This document shows, piece after piece, positions 44,144 to 55,869 of a stretch of DNA of 64,000 nt. The position numbers and the translations under genes were made by a program. The stretch spans positions 18,616,334-18,680,333 of the forward strand of contig NC_034010.1 in the NCBI RefSeq assembly GCF_000346465.2, given 5' to 3'. Source of the stretch: Prunus persica (lineage: Eukaryota > Streptophyta > Magnoliopsida > Rosales > Rosaceae). A model generated the notes under the pieces. It saw only the letters and a list, made by a program, of their open reading frames with translations, ran no database searches and had not been told where the DNA came from. Numbering within the stretch: the stretch's first letter is position 1; the number at the start of each line of letters is the position of its first letter.

Positions 44144-44794
44144 ATGTACGGAGAGACAACCCTAGAACTAGAATCTGACTTGGCTTTTCTTGAGTCCATT
44201 CGCCACCATCTTCTTGATGATTTGGAGCCTCAGGCAATGAGTTTTACTGGAAATAATGTCCCGGTGATTTTCCCGCTTTTCGTGACGGAGAATGGGTGGG
44301 AGTCGTCTCTTAAAACCGAACACGTGGACAACGACGTGCAGGGCATGCTTGGAGCTTTGAATGACGTAAATTACGTCGGATGTGTTGTGTCCGATGACAA
44401 GATTGAATTGAAGGAACAAAAAGTGGCGGCGCGTGCTGTTCACCCGCCAAGCGAGGAGAGGCATTATAGAGGTGTGAGAAGGAGGCCGTGGGGGAAGTTC
44501 GCTGCGGAGATAAGGGATCCGGCAAAGAACGGCGCGAGAGTATGGCTGGGGACTTACGAGACGCCAGAGGACGCGGGGCTGGCTTATGATCGAGCAGCGT
44601 TTAAGCTGCGCGGCTGTAAAGCCAAGCTGAATTTTCCTCACTTGATTGGCTCGAGTAACGTGGAGCCTGTCCGGGTGAACCCTAAGCGGCGCCGCTCGCT
44701 TGACCTCTCCTCTTCGTCGTCCTCATCGGATAATGGGTCTCCCAAGCCAAAGCTAAGCAAGGATGGAGTTGATGATAATCACTTGGCAGCTTGA
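44144..44794 (+). CDS. Group IX ethylene-response factor (ERF-3 of the cluster)
   Basis: 216 residues. N-terminal [17 protein letters not shown] motif, AP2/ERF domain at about 107-165 ([19 protein letters not shown], then [15 protein letters not shown] and [16 protein letters not shown]), basic NPKRRRS at about 184 and a Ser-rich tail. The ETPEDA and PHLIGS forms resemble Arabidopsis ERF13. Predicted nuclear activator on GCC boxes. Single exon. It is the inverted-duplicate partner of ERF-5 at 54982-55653; the acidic middle ([13 protein letters not shown]) is nearly the same in both. Its promoter carries a conserved G-box and the motif GCCATGAAACTTGAAG at 43977. Confidence 0.93.
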   Translation: MYGETTLELESDLAFLESIRHHLLDDLEPQAMSFTGNNVPVIFPLFVTENGWESSLKTEHVDNDVQGMLGALNDVNYVGCVVSDDKIELKEQKVAARAVHPPSEERHYRGVRRRPWGKFAAEIRDPAKNGARVWLGTYETPEDAGLAYDRAAFKLRGCKAKLNFPHLIGSSNVEPVRVNPKRRRSLDLSSSSSSSDNGSPKPKLSKDGVDDNHLAA

Positions 44795-45115
44795 GATGGA
44801 GCATAATGGGGTAAATTACTATAAATAACTTAAAATAAATTAATATGAGTTATGAAAATGCTTGTATTAATTAATTTGCTGGGAAATGGTTCTTACTGCG
44901 CTAGAGTTGTATTTTATTTATACAAGGAAGAAATTTAGGGCTCATCACTTGATCTTGTTCTTGAGCAGCATAAGGGCAAAATGTTCATCCTCATTTCGAC
45001 TAATTAACCTAAACGGACCACTTCGGTTGTGTCTTCTCCCTTTTTTTAAAATTTTCATCGAAGTTCTCTATGTTATCTTTCTATGAAACTTTTCCATACT
45101 TCTTCAAGGCATGTT

Positions 45116-45700
45116 AGTCAAAATAGGATTCCACACGGTTGATTTGCAGGTTTTGATATGAAGGTAATTGAGATATATGTTTCAAATATTTAAACATGAG
45201 ATACAAATTTGGAAGCTATGTAGCAAATTTGGAAGGATCGACTCAGTGAGAGATCGATTCTTAGGATTACAATATGAGAAAAGAGGAATTATAGAAACTG
45301 AAAATAATGGATAAATTGAAGAGAGACTGTGAAAACATAGAATAATATGGTTGTGGATTAAGAGCTCGGTGGATTAAATACATAGTATGTTCTTCCATGG
45401 AGAAACTAGGAGTTGGTGCTGCTACGTGGGAAAAAAGTAAGCGTGTTGGGGTTTCTACTAGAAAGAGGAATTGTGTTTCGTCATTTAATTTCATCATGAG
45501 TTTTTTTTTTCTTTTTTTAAGTTGGACGCTAGTAAATATAAATAATATAAAAAATTTTAAAGCCCCCTTACTTGGAGGCCCATGGCCATGGCCCGGCCAC
45601 CCCCAAGGCTGGCTCTGATTCTTCTACCAAAAAAGAAGAAGATGAATTCAAAAAAAAAAAAAAAAAGAAAAAGAAAAAAAGACATGTATATACATACATA
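45116..45700. other. Spacer after ERF-3
   Basis: No gene. A GC-rich piece at about 45560-45617 (CCCATGGCCATGGCCCGGCC, then AAGGCTGGCTCTG) resembles the end of the element at 57274-57468. An A-rich run follows at about 45650. Confidence 0.45.
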
Positions 45701-46054
45701 GTGAGCTTCAATTGAGGGACACCTTTGTAGGGCTCACCATACATTGTATTTCATTATCCAAACTGTCTATTTTGTAGATATTCATTCGAAGATCATCTCT
45801 ACAAAAAATACATGAATCCAATATCATTTTACCACTAAATTAAATTATTAAAATTTTATTACTTTTTGTGAAGCACCGTGTTCATTGTTTTTGTAGGATA
45901 CCATTAGATATCTAAATAGTTTCTGATGTATCAAATTTTTTGCAAGGATAATCTATGAATCAATACTTAAAAAATATATGGTTTCGATTGTTGAAATTTT
46001 TTTTGTAGGGTATCCTAAAGGGTTTATTTGAGGGATTTCTCAATAGAAGGGGAT
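45701..46054. mobile_element. MITE family M1, copy 1
   Basis: About 354 bp, flanked by TA on both sides, terminal parts TTGAGGGA and GAGGGATTTCTCAATAGAAGGGG. The interior matches copy 2 (51931-52332): AAACTGTCTATTTTGTAGATA, GATCATCTCTACAAAAAAT, GCACCGTGTTCATTG, AGGATAATCTATGAAT. It has lost the palindromic inner ends that copy 2 keeps. Confidence 0.78.
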
Positions 46055-46079
46055 TATATATATGGAAAAGTAAGAAAAA

Positions 46080-46760
46080 AAATTACAATTAAGATGATTG
46101 GGGAGGTAAATTTTTGGGGATGAGAAGGACTTAACTTGCAATTTTTACTACATCGTCAAGACCTTACTGTGGCATGTACCAAAAGTTCATGAACTTAAAC
46201 TAAGGAGAAGAAAAACAAATAATAATATTAATACATATGAATCAAAATAAAAGCAACATAAATTCTTCGTGCCAAAGCATTAACATGTTTCATTTGTACT
46301 ATATAGAAAAAGAAAACTATAACCACACGTGAACTCTTCATATTTTGGTATATATAATGCACAAGTACTGCTAGTGGTAAAATATATATATACGTTCTCT
46401 TTCTCTGCAAATCACTATTTTTTTCAATAAAGTCCAAACAAATCGCTATTTGACATGTACGCATAAAAAATTCTCTTTTTGTATTTTTAATAAAGTATTT
46501 TTACATTTGTCAAACTATGATTTGAAAAAAAGGGACTATATTAATATAAGTAAAAAAAGTTGTCACGAAGAATGAATTATGAAACAACACATCATGGATA
46601 TCATGGGACTTAAGCAGCATTGCAATGTCTCCTTGTCCATAGTAAGATGCTTAGCTCAAGCCACAGAGCGCCCTCACTTTGGGACTTGGGAAGAATCGTT
46701 GCTCACGTACTTGAGCCACAAATACAATATGATTTACAGCCTTTTAATTATACTTCAGTC
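46080..46760. repeat. Diverged direct repeat, copy 1
   Basis: Collinear with 48850-49470: GGTAAATTTT, GTACCAAAAGTTCATGAACTT, AGGAGAAGAAAAAC, TTTTGGTATA, AAGAATGAATTA, CACAAATACAATATGA. About 2.75 kb apart, many indels. No gene recognised in either copy. Confidence 0.6.
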
Positions 46761-46964
46761 CTAATTCAGAGAAATTATAGAATAGTATCATATCACCACG
46801 TTAATTGATGATACTTCCACTCAAAAATACATCATGTGTCAATCTTTTTTAAATAAATTTGATTTATTTACAAGTTGTATTTAAAATTCATAGACGTCAT
46901 TAACCACCTCCCTCCCACCCCAACCCAGCCCAATTTCCCACTCCCACTGCTTGCCACCTCACCA

Positions 46965-46984
46965 CCCCCCCCCCCCCCCCCCCC
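46965..46984 (+). repeat. Homopolymer of 20 C
   Basis: Uninterrupted C run in a C-rich, ACC-rich setting (about 46910-46990). The complementary strand is a 20-G run. Confidence 0.85.
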
Positions 46985-47205
46985 TTCTCTCCATAAAAAT
47001 CTGCAAGATCTCTTATACCATGAGAGCAGAAAACAAAACCAATATCATATATTCTAAGTATGTCAGGAGTATCCATCACTTAAACCCAGTTCGAAAAAAA
47101 TCTAATCTTCAACTTGGGTTTTCATTTTCAAGCATAGCTCAAGAAAAAAAAAGTAAACTGTAAACTGGGTTGGTGTTTTTTGTCTTAATATGTATGAGGA
47201 AGTGA

Positions 47206-47523
47206 GTGATGGAGGAGGAGGAGAAGGAGAATCTTAATCCCTTTGGTAATATTGTGGAGAAAAATCAGCCCAAAAAAAAAGAAGGCGTTATGATGCTCTC
47301 TGCACGTCGATCCAATGAAATAGAGAGATGGATGGAGGAAGAAAATGACAGGGAGGTCGCGTCAATCAGGGAGGCAGGGTTGGGGTGGGCGGTGGTTCTT
47401 CTGTCTTTTGGATATTCTTATTTTCTCTATTTTATTTTAAAGATAAAAACATATTTAAAGTTCAACTGTAAAAAAAAAAAAAAAAAGCTTTCATTATTTA
47501 ATAATAATAATAATAATACGTAG
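47206..47523 (+). CDS. Small hypothetical open frame, doubtful
   Basis: 105 codons starting MEEEEKENLNPFGNIVEKNQ, Glu/Lys-rich, with a hydrophobic stretch near residues 62-78 and a Lys/Asn-rich end that comes from a poly-A and AAT repeat. I recognise no family. The last third is low complexity, so an intact gene is doubtful. A first exon or a remnant remain possible. Confidence 0.2.
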   Translation: MMEEEEKENLNPFGNIVEKNQPKKKEGVMMLSARRSNEIERWMEEENDREVASIREAGLGWAVVLLSFGYSYFLYFILKIKTYLKFNCKKKKKKLSLFNNNNNNT

Positions 47524-48544
47524 CATATTTTGAAAGGAAGTATCACCGGCTGACGTGGTAATACAATATCATTGTATAATTTTCCCTAATTCATATGGAA
47601 ATATCCAACCTAAAATAAAAGTTGCTTCTTTGGGCCTTATTTCCATACTTGGCTTTTAATTCTAGACTTTGGGTTCATTTGGACGGTTATTAAGGATTTT
47701 TTTTATTATTTATTTTTTGATATAAGTGATATTTGGTGAGGGATGTTTTCTCACACAATACGAATGTGTTATGAGGGTTCGAACCTAAAACTACTATTCA
47801 ACAAGTTAAGATCATTTTGTTGACAAACATCCCCTCATCATAATTCTTCTTTACAGCCTCACTCGATTTTTGCCGTATCAACACATGAGCTTTAAACTCA
47901 AAAGCTTTTTGTCTTTAAGCCCATGAAATTCCACAAAATTTTACGAAAATTCTAATAACAGCTTTACTTTCTTCACGTTAAAATTTTACATAAATCTATC
48001 CAATCAGCTATCTCATTAATTGAAGATCACAGAAATTTGGAAATTGCATAGATAAGTTTTACTTAAGTCATGGAGACTTTTCCTCTTCACTTTCTGTATC
48101 CTCCTGTAAATTTATTCCGTCGTCACTGTCACATCTCTCCCATTCTTGATCTACATCCATGGCAACTCAAAAGGAATAATAAAATAAGGAAATCAATAGT
48201 CATCCATCGCTTAATATGACGATTCCGAAACATAAAAAAAATTATTTGTAAATGCATGAGACAAGAGTGATTCAGCGCTGCCTAGGATGTGGAATGTCAG
48301 CTCTAAACGTCACTTTGGAGCAATGGACTTTATTTATTTAATTATATCTGTCGTCAATATAAACATCTTATGTTGCTAGATCTCTTGCAATACTCTATTG
48401 TATTATTTTGAAAATTTTGCATAGACTTGTTAGTAGTTCAAAGCTGGAAGCTATTGGGTCGCTTTGAAATAGTTGTATGAAAGCATAATTTATTTCGTCT
48501 TTTCGGATATAAAAACTCTTTGATTAATAGTATTCACAAAAGTA

Positions 48545-48665
48545 AGTAGCTTCTAGTTCAAGTGGTTGACAATATTTTATTTTCATTTCCGAAATTATGT
48601 GTTCGATTATCCATCCCCTAATATCGCTTGCATAAAAAGAATAACATTCACAACACACTTATGAA
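48545..48665 (+). mobile_element. Possible SINE-like fragment
   Basis: TAGCTTCTAGTTCAAGTGG at 48546 resembles a polymerase III A box region and GTGTTCGATTATCC at 48600 a B box, about 45 bp apart as in tRNA-derived SINEs. The tail is not clearly defined and no duplication is evident. Confidence 0.3.
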
Positions 48666-48849
48666 AAAATATGTTCGTTAACGGATTGTTTTTCGATAAT
48701 ATTCCGGCGCGTGCTGAATTTAACATGGTCTCAGATTGGAGACCCTGCCTTACACTTATTTGATGTATGATCATGTATTTGTATTCATGTATAGCCGAAG
48801 CACATAGTTATATTTTCAAACATTATGGACCAAGTAAAAGAAAAAATAA

Positions 48850-49470
48850 CTAAAATTACTTTCCTTTGAGTGGTAAATTTTGGGGGCGGGGAGGAGACTT
48901 GAAATTTTCTCCCACATCAGCGTTCAAACATAGAGTGGTACCAAAAGTGAACTTAAAGCCTGGAGGAGAAGAAAAACTAGTACTATAATTTAATGTTGAA
49001 AAATAATAATAATAATAATAATAAACGAGAGCATGAATTCCACAAGGTCTATTCCCAATATAGTAAACGATATATCCTGTTTGTTAATATAGAAAATACT
49101 ACCAATCACACGTGACTCTAACTTCAACGTTTTTGGTATACAAAACACAACCAATCAATTCTTTATTGCACGATAGTTGCTCTGTACTTTTGTTTGTTCA
49201 TTATGAACTATTATCGTTTATTCTAAATAATAATAATAAAGAAAATTTAAAAATGAAAAAGAAAATGAAAAAAAGAACACAAGCAATTACTTGGTCAAAA
49301 AAAGTCTTCATGAAGAATGAATTAGGAAACAGACATAATGGATTGGATGTCATGATATGCAACTTGCTTTTCATGGAAATATTCTCTGATCACATGGCCG
49401 CCCGTACTCTGAGACTCGAGAGAGGAGGCTCACATGTCCACTTGCCCACAAATGCAATTCAATATGAAAA
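48850..49470. repeat. Diverged direct repeat, copy 2
   Basis: Partner of 46080-46760. Contains an AAT microsatellite at about 49005-49023. The open frame at 49112-49480 spans this repeat and has no recognisable features. Confidence 0.6.
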
Positions 49471-49479
49471 ACAACCTTA

Positions 49480-51930
49480 ACCTAGTATTCTAATCCTCAT
49501 AATTAATGTAAAACGTGAGTATTTACATAAATTATTTCAAAGAAATCATTCGAGTGATAAAGCACTTAGCTTTACACTTACCCCAAGAGTTCAACTGTGC
49601 AAAAAATTCCTCACTCTGCATCTGTAGTTTAGACCATCACTTGTATTACAAAATAATAATAATTCTCTTTGTAAGTCACAAAAATTTCCCTAACTACCAT
49701 AAGATATGACACTCTATTTTTTGGTCAAAAAAATCACATTTCCTTGCGAATCACATTGCTAGCAATTTACGAGATTAAAAAAATACATTACACATTTTAG
49801 TATGAAGATTAATTTATATTTGAAAATACGTCAAAAAATTTGTCTGAAACTGATTTAAAAGACAAGTTGTATTTTTAGTTTATATGTGTACGGCAATGAG
49901 AAAAGGAGCATATGTTTCAATCTGAATCAATTTTATAGTAAATATAAATAAATAAATAAATAAAGCATTTAATTGGTTAGTAAGTACAATGAAAAGGCAA
50001 CCAATGTAAATAATTTTCTCGTAAAAAAGTCAAAGTTGTAATTGTAAAAGCTAGCACATCTAACCACTCCAACTATGAAGGACCTTTTGATAAAGTATTA
50101 TTAAAGTTTATAAAATAAAATAAAAACTATGAAGGACCAGGTAGTTGAATTATATGGAATTTTTCATGGAAGTATATATTAACCGAGTCTAATTAAGGTA
50201 ACTGGAACATGACGTCATGTGACATGTCTATAATTATGTTTTTTTGGTTACTTCGGAAGAAAAAAATCCTATTGGTTCGATCTTGGGTGGTAGGGGAAAG
50301 GGGAATCCACCACCACCAGTGGGAACCCATTGGCTATAATTATGTTATTATTATTACATAACCTCGATTATTTACACCTTGAGAGGACAAATATTTAGAC
50401 GTAAGCATGCATGCAAGTAGTTGCAAAAAGAAATAAAAAAGAATAAAAAAGTCAAAGATCTTTTGGATGAGAGGAAAAAAACGCAGCTGATGTTGAATAA
50501 CTTGGAGTTCAACGAAAGGGAGAGAATTTTAAAGAAGAAACAGTGTGTAAAAGGGAAATATTCTAGCATAAAGTCCTTCTCCACATTTATCTCCTTTGCT
50601 GGTAAAGAAAATTGTTTTAGTCTAGAACCTAGCAATATAGCGAGATGAATGCAGCACCATTTTCATGTTCGTGTGTGCGCGATACATATATTTCCCTGAT
50701 ATATAAATATGTGGACATGGTTTTTAGCAGTTTGATCTGAGATGATGCCTATATTAGAACTCTCGATTTGAGATATCCTTTAAAAAATTGTCCATAAAAA
50801 TGAATTCATGTGAAATCATCTCGAGATTTGTTGATCACATGTTCCATTTTAATCTAGCTAATGTGAAATCATGGAAAAACTATCCTTTAATCTTTCTATT
50901 TATGTAGTGAAAAACTAGTTTCATGACAAGCGCTAGCTCATGTGTGTGTGAACATTGTCGAGAGAGATTTCAGGATTGTTTAAAAATATATTCCTCGGCA
51001 CACATGCTTCTAATTATTTTTTTTAAAAAAAAAATTTGTTGAGAAATTTTAGGATTGCATTCATAATTTAGCCAAAAAAAGTCACTAGCCATAAATAGCA
51101 ATTACAATAACGGAGCGATCCAACATCAAAATTAAGATAATCTGGGGCTCCTCCAACAATCACGCATGATTGAAAAAATTCTGGCATAGACATCCCAACT
51201 AAGAGTGCAAACTCAGAATAATCAAAAATAAATAAAGCTTGAAAAAATCAAGCCATAACAACACAAATAAAACTCTCACAAAGGAGAAGTAGAAAACTCT
51301 CACAAATGAAAGGTGAAAACTACACAGAAAATCCAAAGAGTCTTTGTGACTTATTCTAAACATGGAGAAACTGCAAAAAGGATGGTCGCAGAGATTCGAC
51401 ACCGAAACACATGTGGAGATCCGACGCCAAGACGCATTCGCCTATGATAAGTGGAGGAAAATGATTACAAAACTAAGACAAACAAGGGAAACCTTATGTC
51501 TCTAAAAATTGGGGAAAAGAGGAGAAGGGAGGAAGGGAGAAAGGGAGAGGGGAGGAAAAACAGTGGCTTCCTCCCCCCTCAAAGTGAAAATAGATGTAGA
51601 GTGTTTTTTTTGGGAGAGAGAGAGCTAGGGTTTTCGAACATGCTTCTCTCGGTTTTTTATTTATTTATTATTAAAACTTAGCTTTTGTATTTTAGAATTA
51701 AAAAGAGTAGCCCTTGGCACATGTTCACACATGTAACAATTTAATTTTTTTTGTTGCTTTCTATTTTTTACTTTTATCATTTTAGAATTAAAAAAAGAGA
51801 AAATAAGTCTAGTTCTATCCCATGAAAAGAAGACTTATGTTTCTTATAAAAAAAATATAAAAAAGGGTTAATTTATCATATTATTTTTATTTGATGAATA
51901 GTAAGAGCATTTCGTATGTATATATATGTA
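49480..51930. other. Gene-poor spacer
   Basis: AT-rich without a recognised gene. At 51370-51640 a GA-rich piece (AGGGAGGAAGGGAGAAAGGG near 51526) with GAGAGAGAGCTAGGGTTTTCG looks like an inverted leader or repeat end. Confidence 0.45.
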
Positions 51931-52332
51931 CAGAGAGCTTCCATTGAGGGATCCCTCAAATAAGCTTATTTGAGGGACACCCCTTGTAGGCCCCACTCCG
52001 GATTGTATTTCACTAATCCAAACCGTCTATTTTGTAGATACTCATTCAAAGATCATCTCTACAAAAAATCACTTGAATCCGATATCATGTGACCACTCAA
52101 TTGAGTTATTGAAATTTTAGTACTTTTCTTAAAGCACCGTGTTCATTGATTTTGTAAGACACAATTGGATGTCGAAACGGTTTCCGATTTGTCTAATTTT
52201 TTGTAAGGATGATCTATGAATGAATACCTAAAAAATAGATGGTTTCGATTATTGGGAAAAGAATTGTAGGGTACCCTAAAGGGCGTCCCTCAAATAAAAT
52301 TATTTGAGGGATCCCTCAATAGAAGGGGACTG
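51931..52332. mobile_element. MITE family M1, copy 2 (complete)
   Basis: 402 bp between TA dinucleotides. Left end CAGAGAGCTTCCATTGAGGG and right end CCCTCAATAGAAGGGGACTG are inverted repeats. Each end also has a perfect palindrome TTGAGGGATCCCTCAA, so each end can fold on itself as well as with the other. TA target duplication points to the Tc1/mariner group. No coding frame. Confidence 0.82.
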
Positions 52333-52834
52333 TATATATGTATATATATATATATATATATTAAATGATTGCTATAGTTAAAGGTTTTAGATGTTACTAT
52401 GTGAGTGTTCATACGAATTTGCAAAGTATCACTCATGACCTCATCCATTTCGAGCACAAAACTGCAAGTACATAAATTATATTCACCAAATGTGTTACCA
52501 GCTGATGAACTTAATTCCTTTTATTTTATTTTATTTTGTCGTATGCAGCACCATTATTTATTTTTGTACATGCACACAAAAAGATTACGAACGGGCTCAA
52601 ATTTTATTATTAAACAATGCTTTGGACTCTCGAATATTTCAAACCAGTTAACGAAAGCAATATCAAGACAACACAAACGTGTTAAAAAACACCTTCTTTG
52701 AACTTCTTTGAAGCATTCAAAACATGTGATCGAAAATAAACCAGTGAGCTTTCATGGAACCAACCACATCAATATAATAACATAATCATCATTTACAAGC
52801 AAGACGACAGGGCCTCTCTTCCCGCATCTCCATG

Positions 52835-52842
52835 TATATATA
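52835..52842 (+). promoter_or_regulatory. TATA box of ERF-4
   Basis: TATATATA, 121 bp before the ATG at 52963, in line with the other ERF genes. Confidence 0.55.
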
Positions 52843-52962
52843 GAAATCCTGATGAGGCTGATATGTCCCAACTTCAAAAACAATCCAGATTTAGAAATCA
52901 AACTCATCTCACCATCATCAAACTCTTGAGGGAAAAAAAGAGGCAGATCTACAACTCAGAAA

Positions 52963-53676
52963 ATGTCAACGGAAAGCATTACGAGTTCCAACTGGGCTCT
53001 CTTGGAGTCAATCCGTCAGCATCTGCTAGACGACGATTTTGAAAACCAGGCAACGTTTTTGGTCAGTGCCGCTGAAGATGATGCACCGTTGTATGATTGT
53101 GCTCCAAGTACTTCAAGCTCTAGCCATGCTCACTTTGGTGTAGAGGGCTGGGGTGACACAATTGCAATCTTGGACCATGATTTGGATGTCAAGGTGGAGG
53201 CGCGTGTAAACCACGCGCCGCCAAGTGGCCGACATTTTCGGGGAGTGAGGAGGCGACCGTGGGGGAAGTACGCGGCGGAGATTAGGGACCCAAAGAAGAA
53301 CGGGGCGAGAGTGTGGCTCGGGACCTATGAGACTGCTGAGGATGCCGGCTTGGCTTATGACCGAGCTGCTTTTAAAATGCGTGGCTCCAAGGCTAAGCTT
53401 AATTTTCCTCACCTTATTGGCTCACATGATTCGGAGCCCGGTCGTGTGGCTCCCAAGCGTGGCTCGCCGGAGCCATCCTTTTCGTCAGCCACATCGTCTG
53501 ATGATGGCGGATGCCCGACGCTTAAGAGGAGAAAGAGTGGAGTTGACTCGGCGGCTAAAGCCAAGTTGGAAGAAGCAGCTGAACAGTTTCACGTGTTTCA
53601 AGTGGAGTCATTAACACTCGGCGGCCAGCTGTTTGTCGACGAGTTGTACACATATGACGAACTTTTGGCCATCTGA
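52963..53676 (+). CDS. Group IX ethylene-response factor (ERF-4 of the cluster)
   Basis: 237 residues. N-terminal [18 protein letters not shown] motif, Ser-rich linker, AP2/ERF domain at about 91-149 ([47 protein letters not shown]), then basic APKRGSPEP and LKRRKSG (possible nuclear signal), and a hydrophobic-acidic end ([14 protein letters not shown]) that may be an activation region and is absent from ERF-2, -3 and -5. Closest in its domain to ERF-1. Single exon, likely stress-induced activator. Confidence 0.93.
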   Translation: MSTESITSSNWALLESIRQHLLDDDFENQATFLVSAAEDDAPLYDCAPSTSSSSHAHFGVEGWGDTIAILDHDLDVKVEARVNHAPPSGRHFRGVRRRPWGKYAAEIRDPKKNGARVWLGTYETAEDAGLAYDRAAFKMRGSKAKLNFPHLIGSHDSEPGRVAPKRGSPEPSFSSATSSDDGGCPTLKRRKSGVDSAAKAKLEEAAEQFHVFQVESLTLGGQLFVDELYTYDELLAI

Positions 53677-54100
53677 GTACTTGGATTATTCATTTTGGTT
53701 TTTTTGTAGTTCTTTTTTTCAGGTCAGATTTTTTTTTTTTTTTAGTTGGACATAATAAAAGTAATTTTCGGAAACAAAATTGACAATCTTGCAGTGTATT
53801 AGGGTTGGAGAATTAGCAGAGCATCTTTACAAAAGGGAAAGATCGTCAAACTAGCCCAATATATATATCTTTTATCAATGTGCATATGTCCTTCAACTTT
53901 GTCCTTTCATTTTTCGTAGCGTTGTTGATTTCTACAGAATTCGAGAACTTGGCTCTTTGATTTGTATTGTATTCCTAAAGGATCATATTTCAATATTTGA
54001 AATATGAACACATGTGACATAGAAGATATGAACACATGTTTCAATATTTGAAATAAAAACCTGCAAATCAACCTGTGTGAATCGTATTTTGACAATAATA
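53677..54100. other. Spacer between ERF-4 and the inverted arm
   Basis: T-rich 3' flank of ERF-4 and a short local repeat of AATATTTGAAATA and GAACACATGT (about 53991-54055). No gene. Confidence 0.5.
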
Positions 54101-54981
54101 TGCCTTCAAGAAGTATGGAAAAGTTCTAAAAGAGATTCACACTAGGAAAAAAAAAAGAAGAAGACTAGTTTATATTGATAAATACGTATTTAACCAAATA
54201 AGCCACTGAGTGAAAAAATTGAAAAACAGATATGATGTTCAGTGATTTACTGGATTGTATATGTAAACACATTGGCCTTAGGGTGCGTTACGTTCATGGA
54301 AAACATGACTTGGGGATGGGAAATCTTCCATTTTCCATTCTTTGAAAAATGACATGGGAAATAATTTTCCATCAAATTCTTTCCGTGAACCAAACAAACC
54401 TGTGGTAGCGGAAAGTTCTTCATATACCGAGAGTCACTTGCGATTATTTTTGGGATAGAGCTTAATGAATTGAATTAAACTCAATTGCAATTGTAGTTTG
54501 TTTCTTTCAAAATTATAACTCTAGTTTTTTTTTTCTATTATTTTTTATGAGAGTAGCTTAATTACTTGTGCTTATGAACTCAAGTAAAATACTTTCTGAA
54601 TGAAACCCAAAAGAATTGAAAAATTAGCCCAATAGCACAACCGAAGTGGGCCATTTAGGTTAACTAGGCGAACTTTGTTTTCATGACTTCTTAAATATTA
54701 GTTCCCCAACAAGAAACGAGGATGAACATTTTGCCCTTATATGCTCCCCCACTCAAGATTAGAGTGAGGCCTAAATTTCTTCCTTGCAAAAATAAGGAAA
54801 ATAGAAATGCAACTCTAGTAGTAGGAACCATTTCTCAGCTACTTAATTATACATGCATTTTCATAACTAATATTAATTTAGGGTAATGATTTTTCCACTC
54901 CAATTTTATCCACTTATACTCATTTTTTAGTTATAAAATGAAGTGTAAGTTGATAAAATTAGAGTGGGGAAATCACCACTC

Positions 54982-55653
54982 TTAATTTATATCTGAAGCT
55001 GCCAAGTGATTATCAACCCCGGCCTCTCTTAGCTTTGGCTTGGGAGATCCATTATCCAATGTGTATGCAGACGAGGACGAAGAAGAGCATTGGTCAGGCG
55101 AGCGGCGCCGCTTAGGGGTCACCCGAACGGGCTCCATGTTACTCGAGCCAATCAAGTGAGGAAAATTCAGCTTGGCTTTACAACCTCGAATCTTAAATGC
55201 GGCTTGATCATAAGCCAGCCCCGCGTCCTCCGGGGTCTCATAAGTTCCAAGCCACACTCTCGCGCCGTTCTTTGCCGGATCCCTTATCTCCGCCGCGAAC
55301 TTCCCCCAAGGCCTCCTTCTCACGCCTCTATAATGCCTCTCCTCCCTTGGCGCGTGAACAGCACCCGCCGCCACTTGTTGTTCCTTCAATTGAACCTCGT
55401 CGTCGGACACAACACATCCAACGTAATTTACGTCATGCAAAGCTTCAAGCATGTCCTGCATGGTGTTGTCCACATATTCAGCTTCAAGAGATGATTCCCA
55501 CCAATTCTCCTTCACGAAAAAGGGGAAAGTCACCGAGACATTATTGCCGCTAAAACTCGTTGCCTGAGGCTCCAAATCATCAAGAAGATGGTGGCGAATG
55601 GACTCAAGAAGAGCCAAGTTTGATTCTAGTTCTAAGGTTGTCTCTCCGTACAT
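54982..55653 (-). CDS. Group IX ethylene-response factor (ERF-5 of the cluster)
   Basis: 223 residues. Near-duplicate of ERF-3: [20 protein letters not shown] start, conserved [15 protein letters not shown]2/ERF domain at about 107-165 ([19 protein letters not shown]). Differences include Gln for Arg in AYDQAAF inside the domain, charge changes in the acidic middle ([12 protein letters not shown]), and seven extra C-terminal residues overall. The basic TPKRRRSPD segment is kept. TATAAA at 55765-55770 and a G-box at 55864-55869 are at the same distances as in ERF-3. Both copies look intact, so they are probably redundant or recently diverging paralogues. Confidence 0.93.
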   Translation of the reverse strand: MYGETTLELESNLALLESIRHHLLDDLEPQATSFSGNNVSVTFPFFVKENWWESSLEAEYVDNTMQDMLEALHDVNYVGCVVSDDEVQLKEQQVAAGAVHAPREERHYRGVRRRPWGKFAAEIRDPAKNGARVWLGTYETPEDAGLAYDQAAFKIRGCKAKLNFPHLIGSSNMEPVRVTPKRRRSPDQCSSSSSSAYTLDNGSPKPKLREAGVDNHLAASDIN

Positions 55654-55863
55654 GTTCCTGAACTATAGTATAGACGTACTTATGATCGATTGAGTGGGTC
55701 GAAGCTCTGAGTTTCTTATGATCGATCGAACGTTGGCACATGTTCGTCACACACAAAAGCTAGCTTTATATGAGCTCATATGGTATCGGAGGCAGCTTCA
55801 ATGAAGCTTCAAGTTTCATGGCAGTGCGTGAAATAATTAATGCAATCCATGTGTCCGTTTAGT

Positions 55864-55869
55864 CACGTG
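55864..55869 (-). promoter_or_regulatory. G-box (CACGTG) upstream of ERF-5
   Basis: Counterpart of 43930-43935, 216 bp before the ATG, in TTTAGTCACGTGCAGAAAT. Confidence 0.5.

Larger units (their letters stand above)
43150..45115 (+). repeat. Inverted duplication arm 1 (contains ERF-3)
   Basis: Matches 54100-56790 in reverse orientation: far upstream (GTGGACTTTGAAAATGGAAAG side), GTGGGTCAACTCCTTATAAAT, promoter, coding region and 3' flank (AAGGGCAAAATGTTCATCCTC; CCATACTTCTTCAAGG). About 9 kb with ERF-4 separates the arms. Confidence 0.85.
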
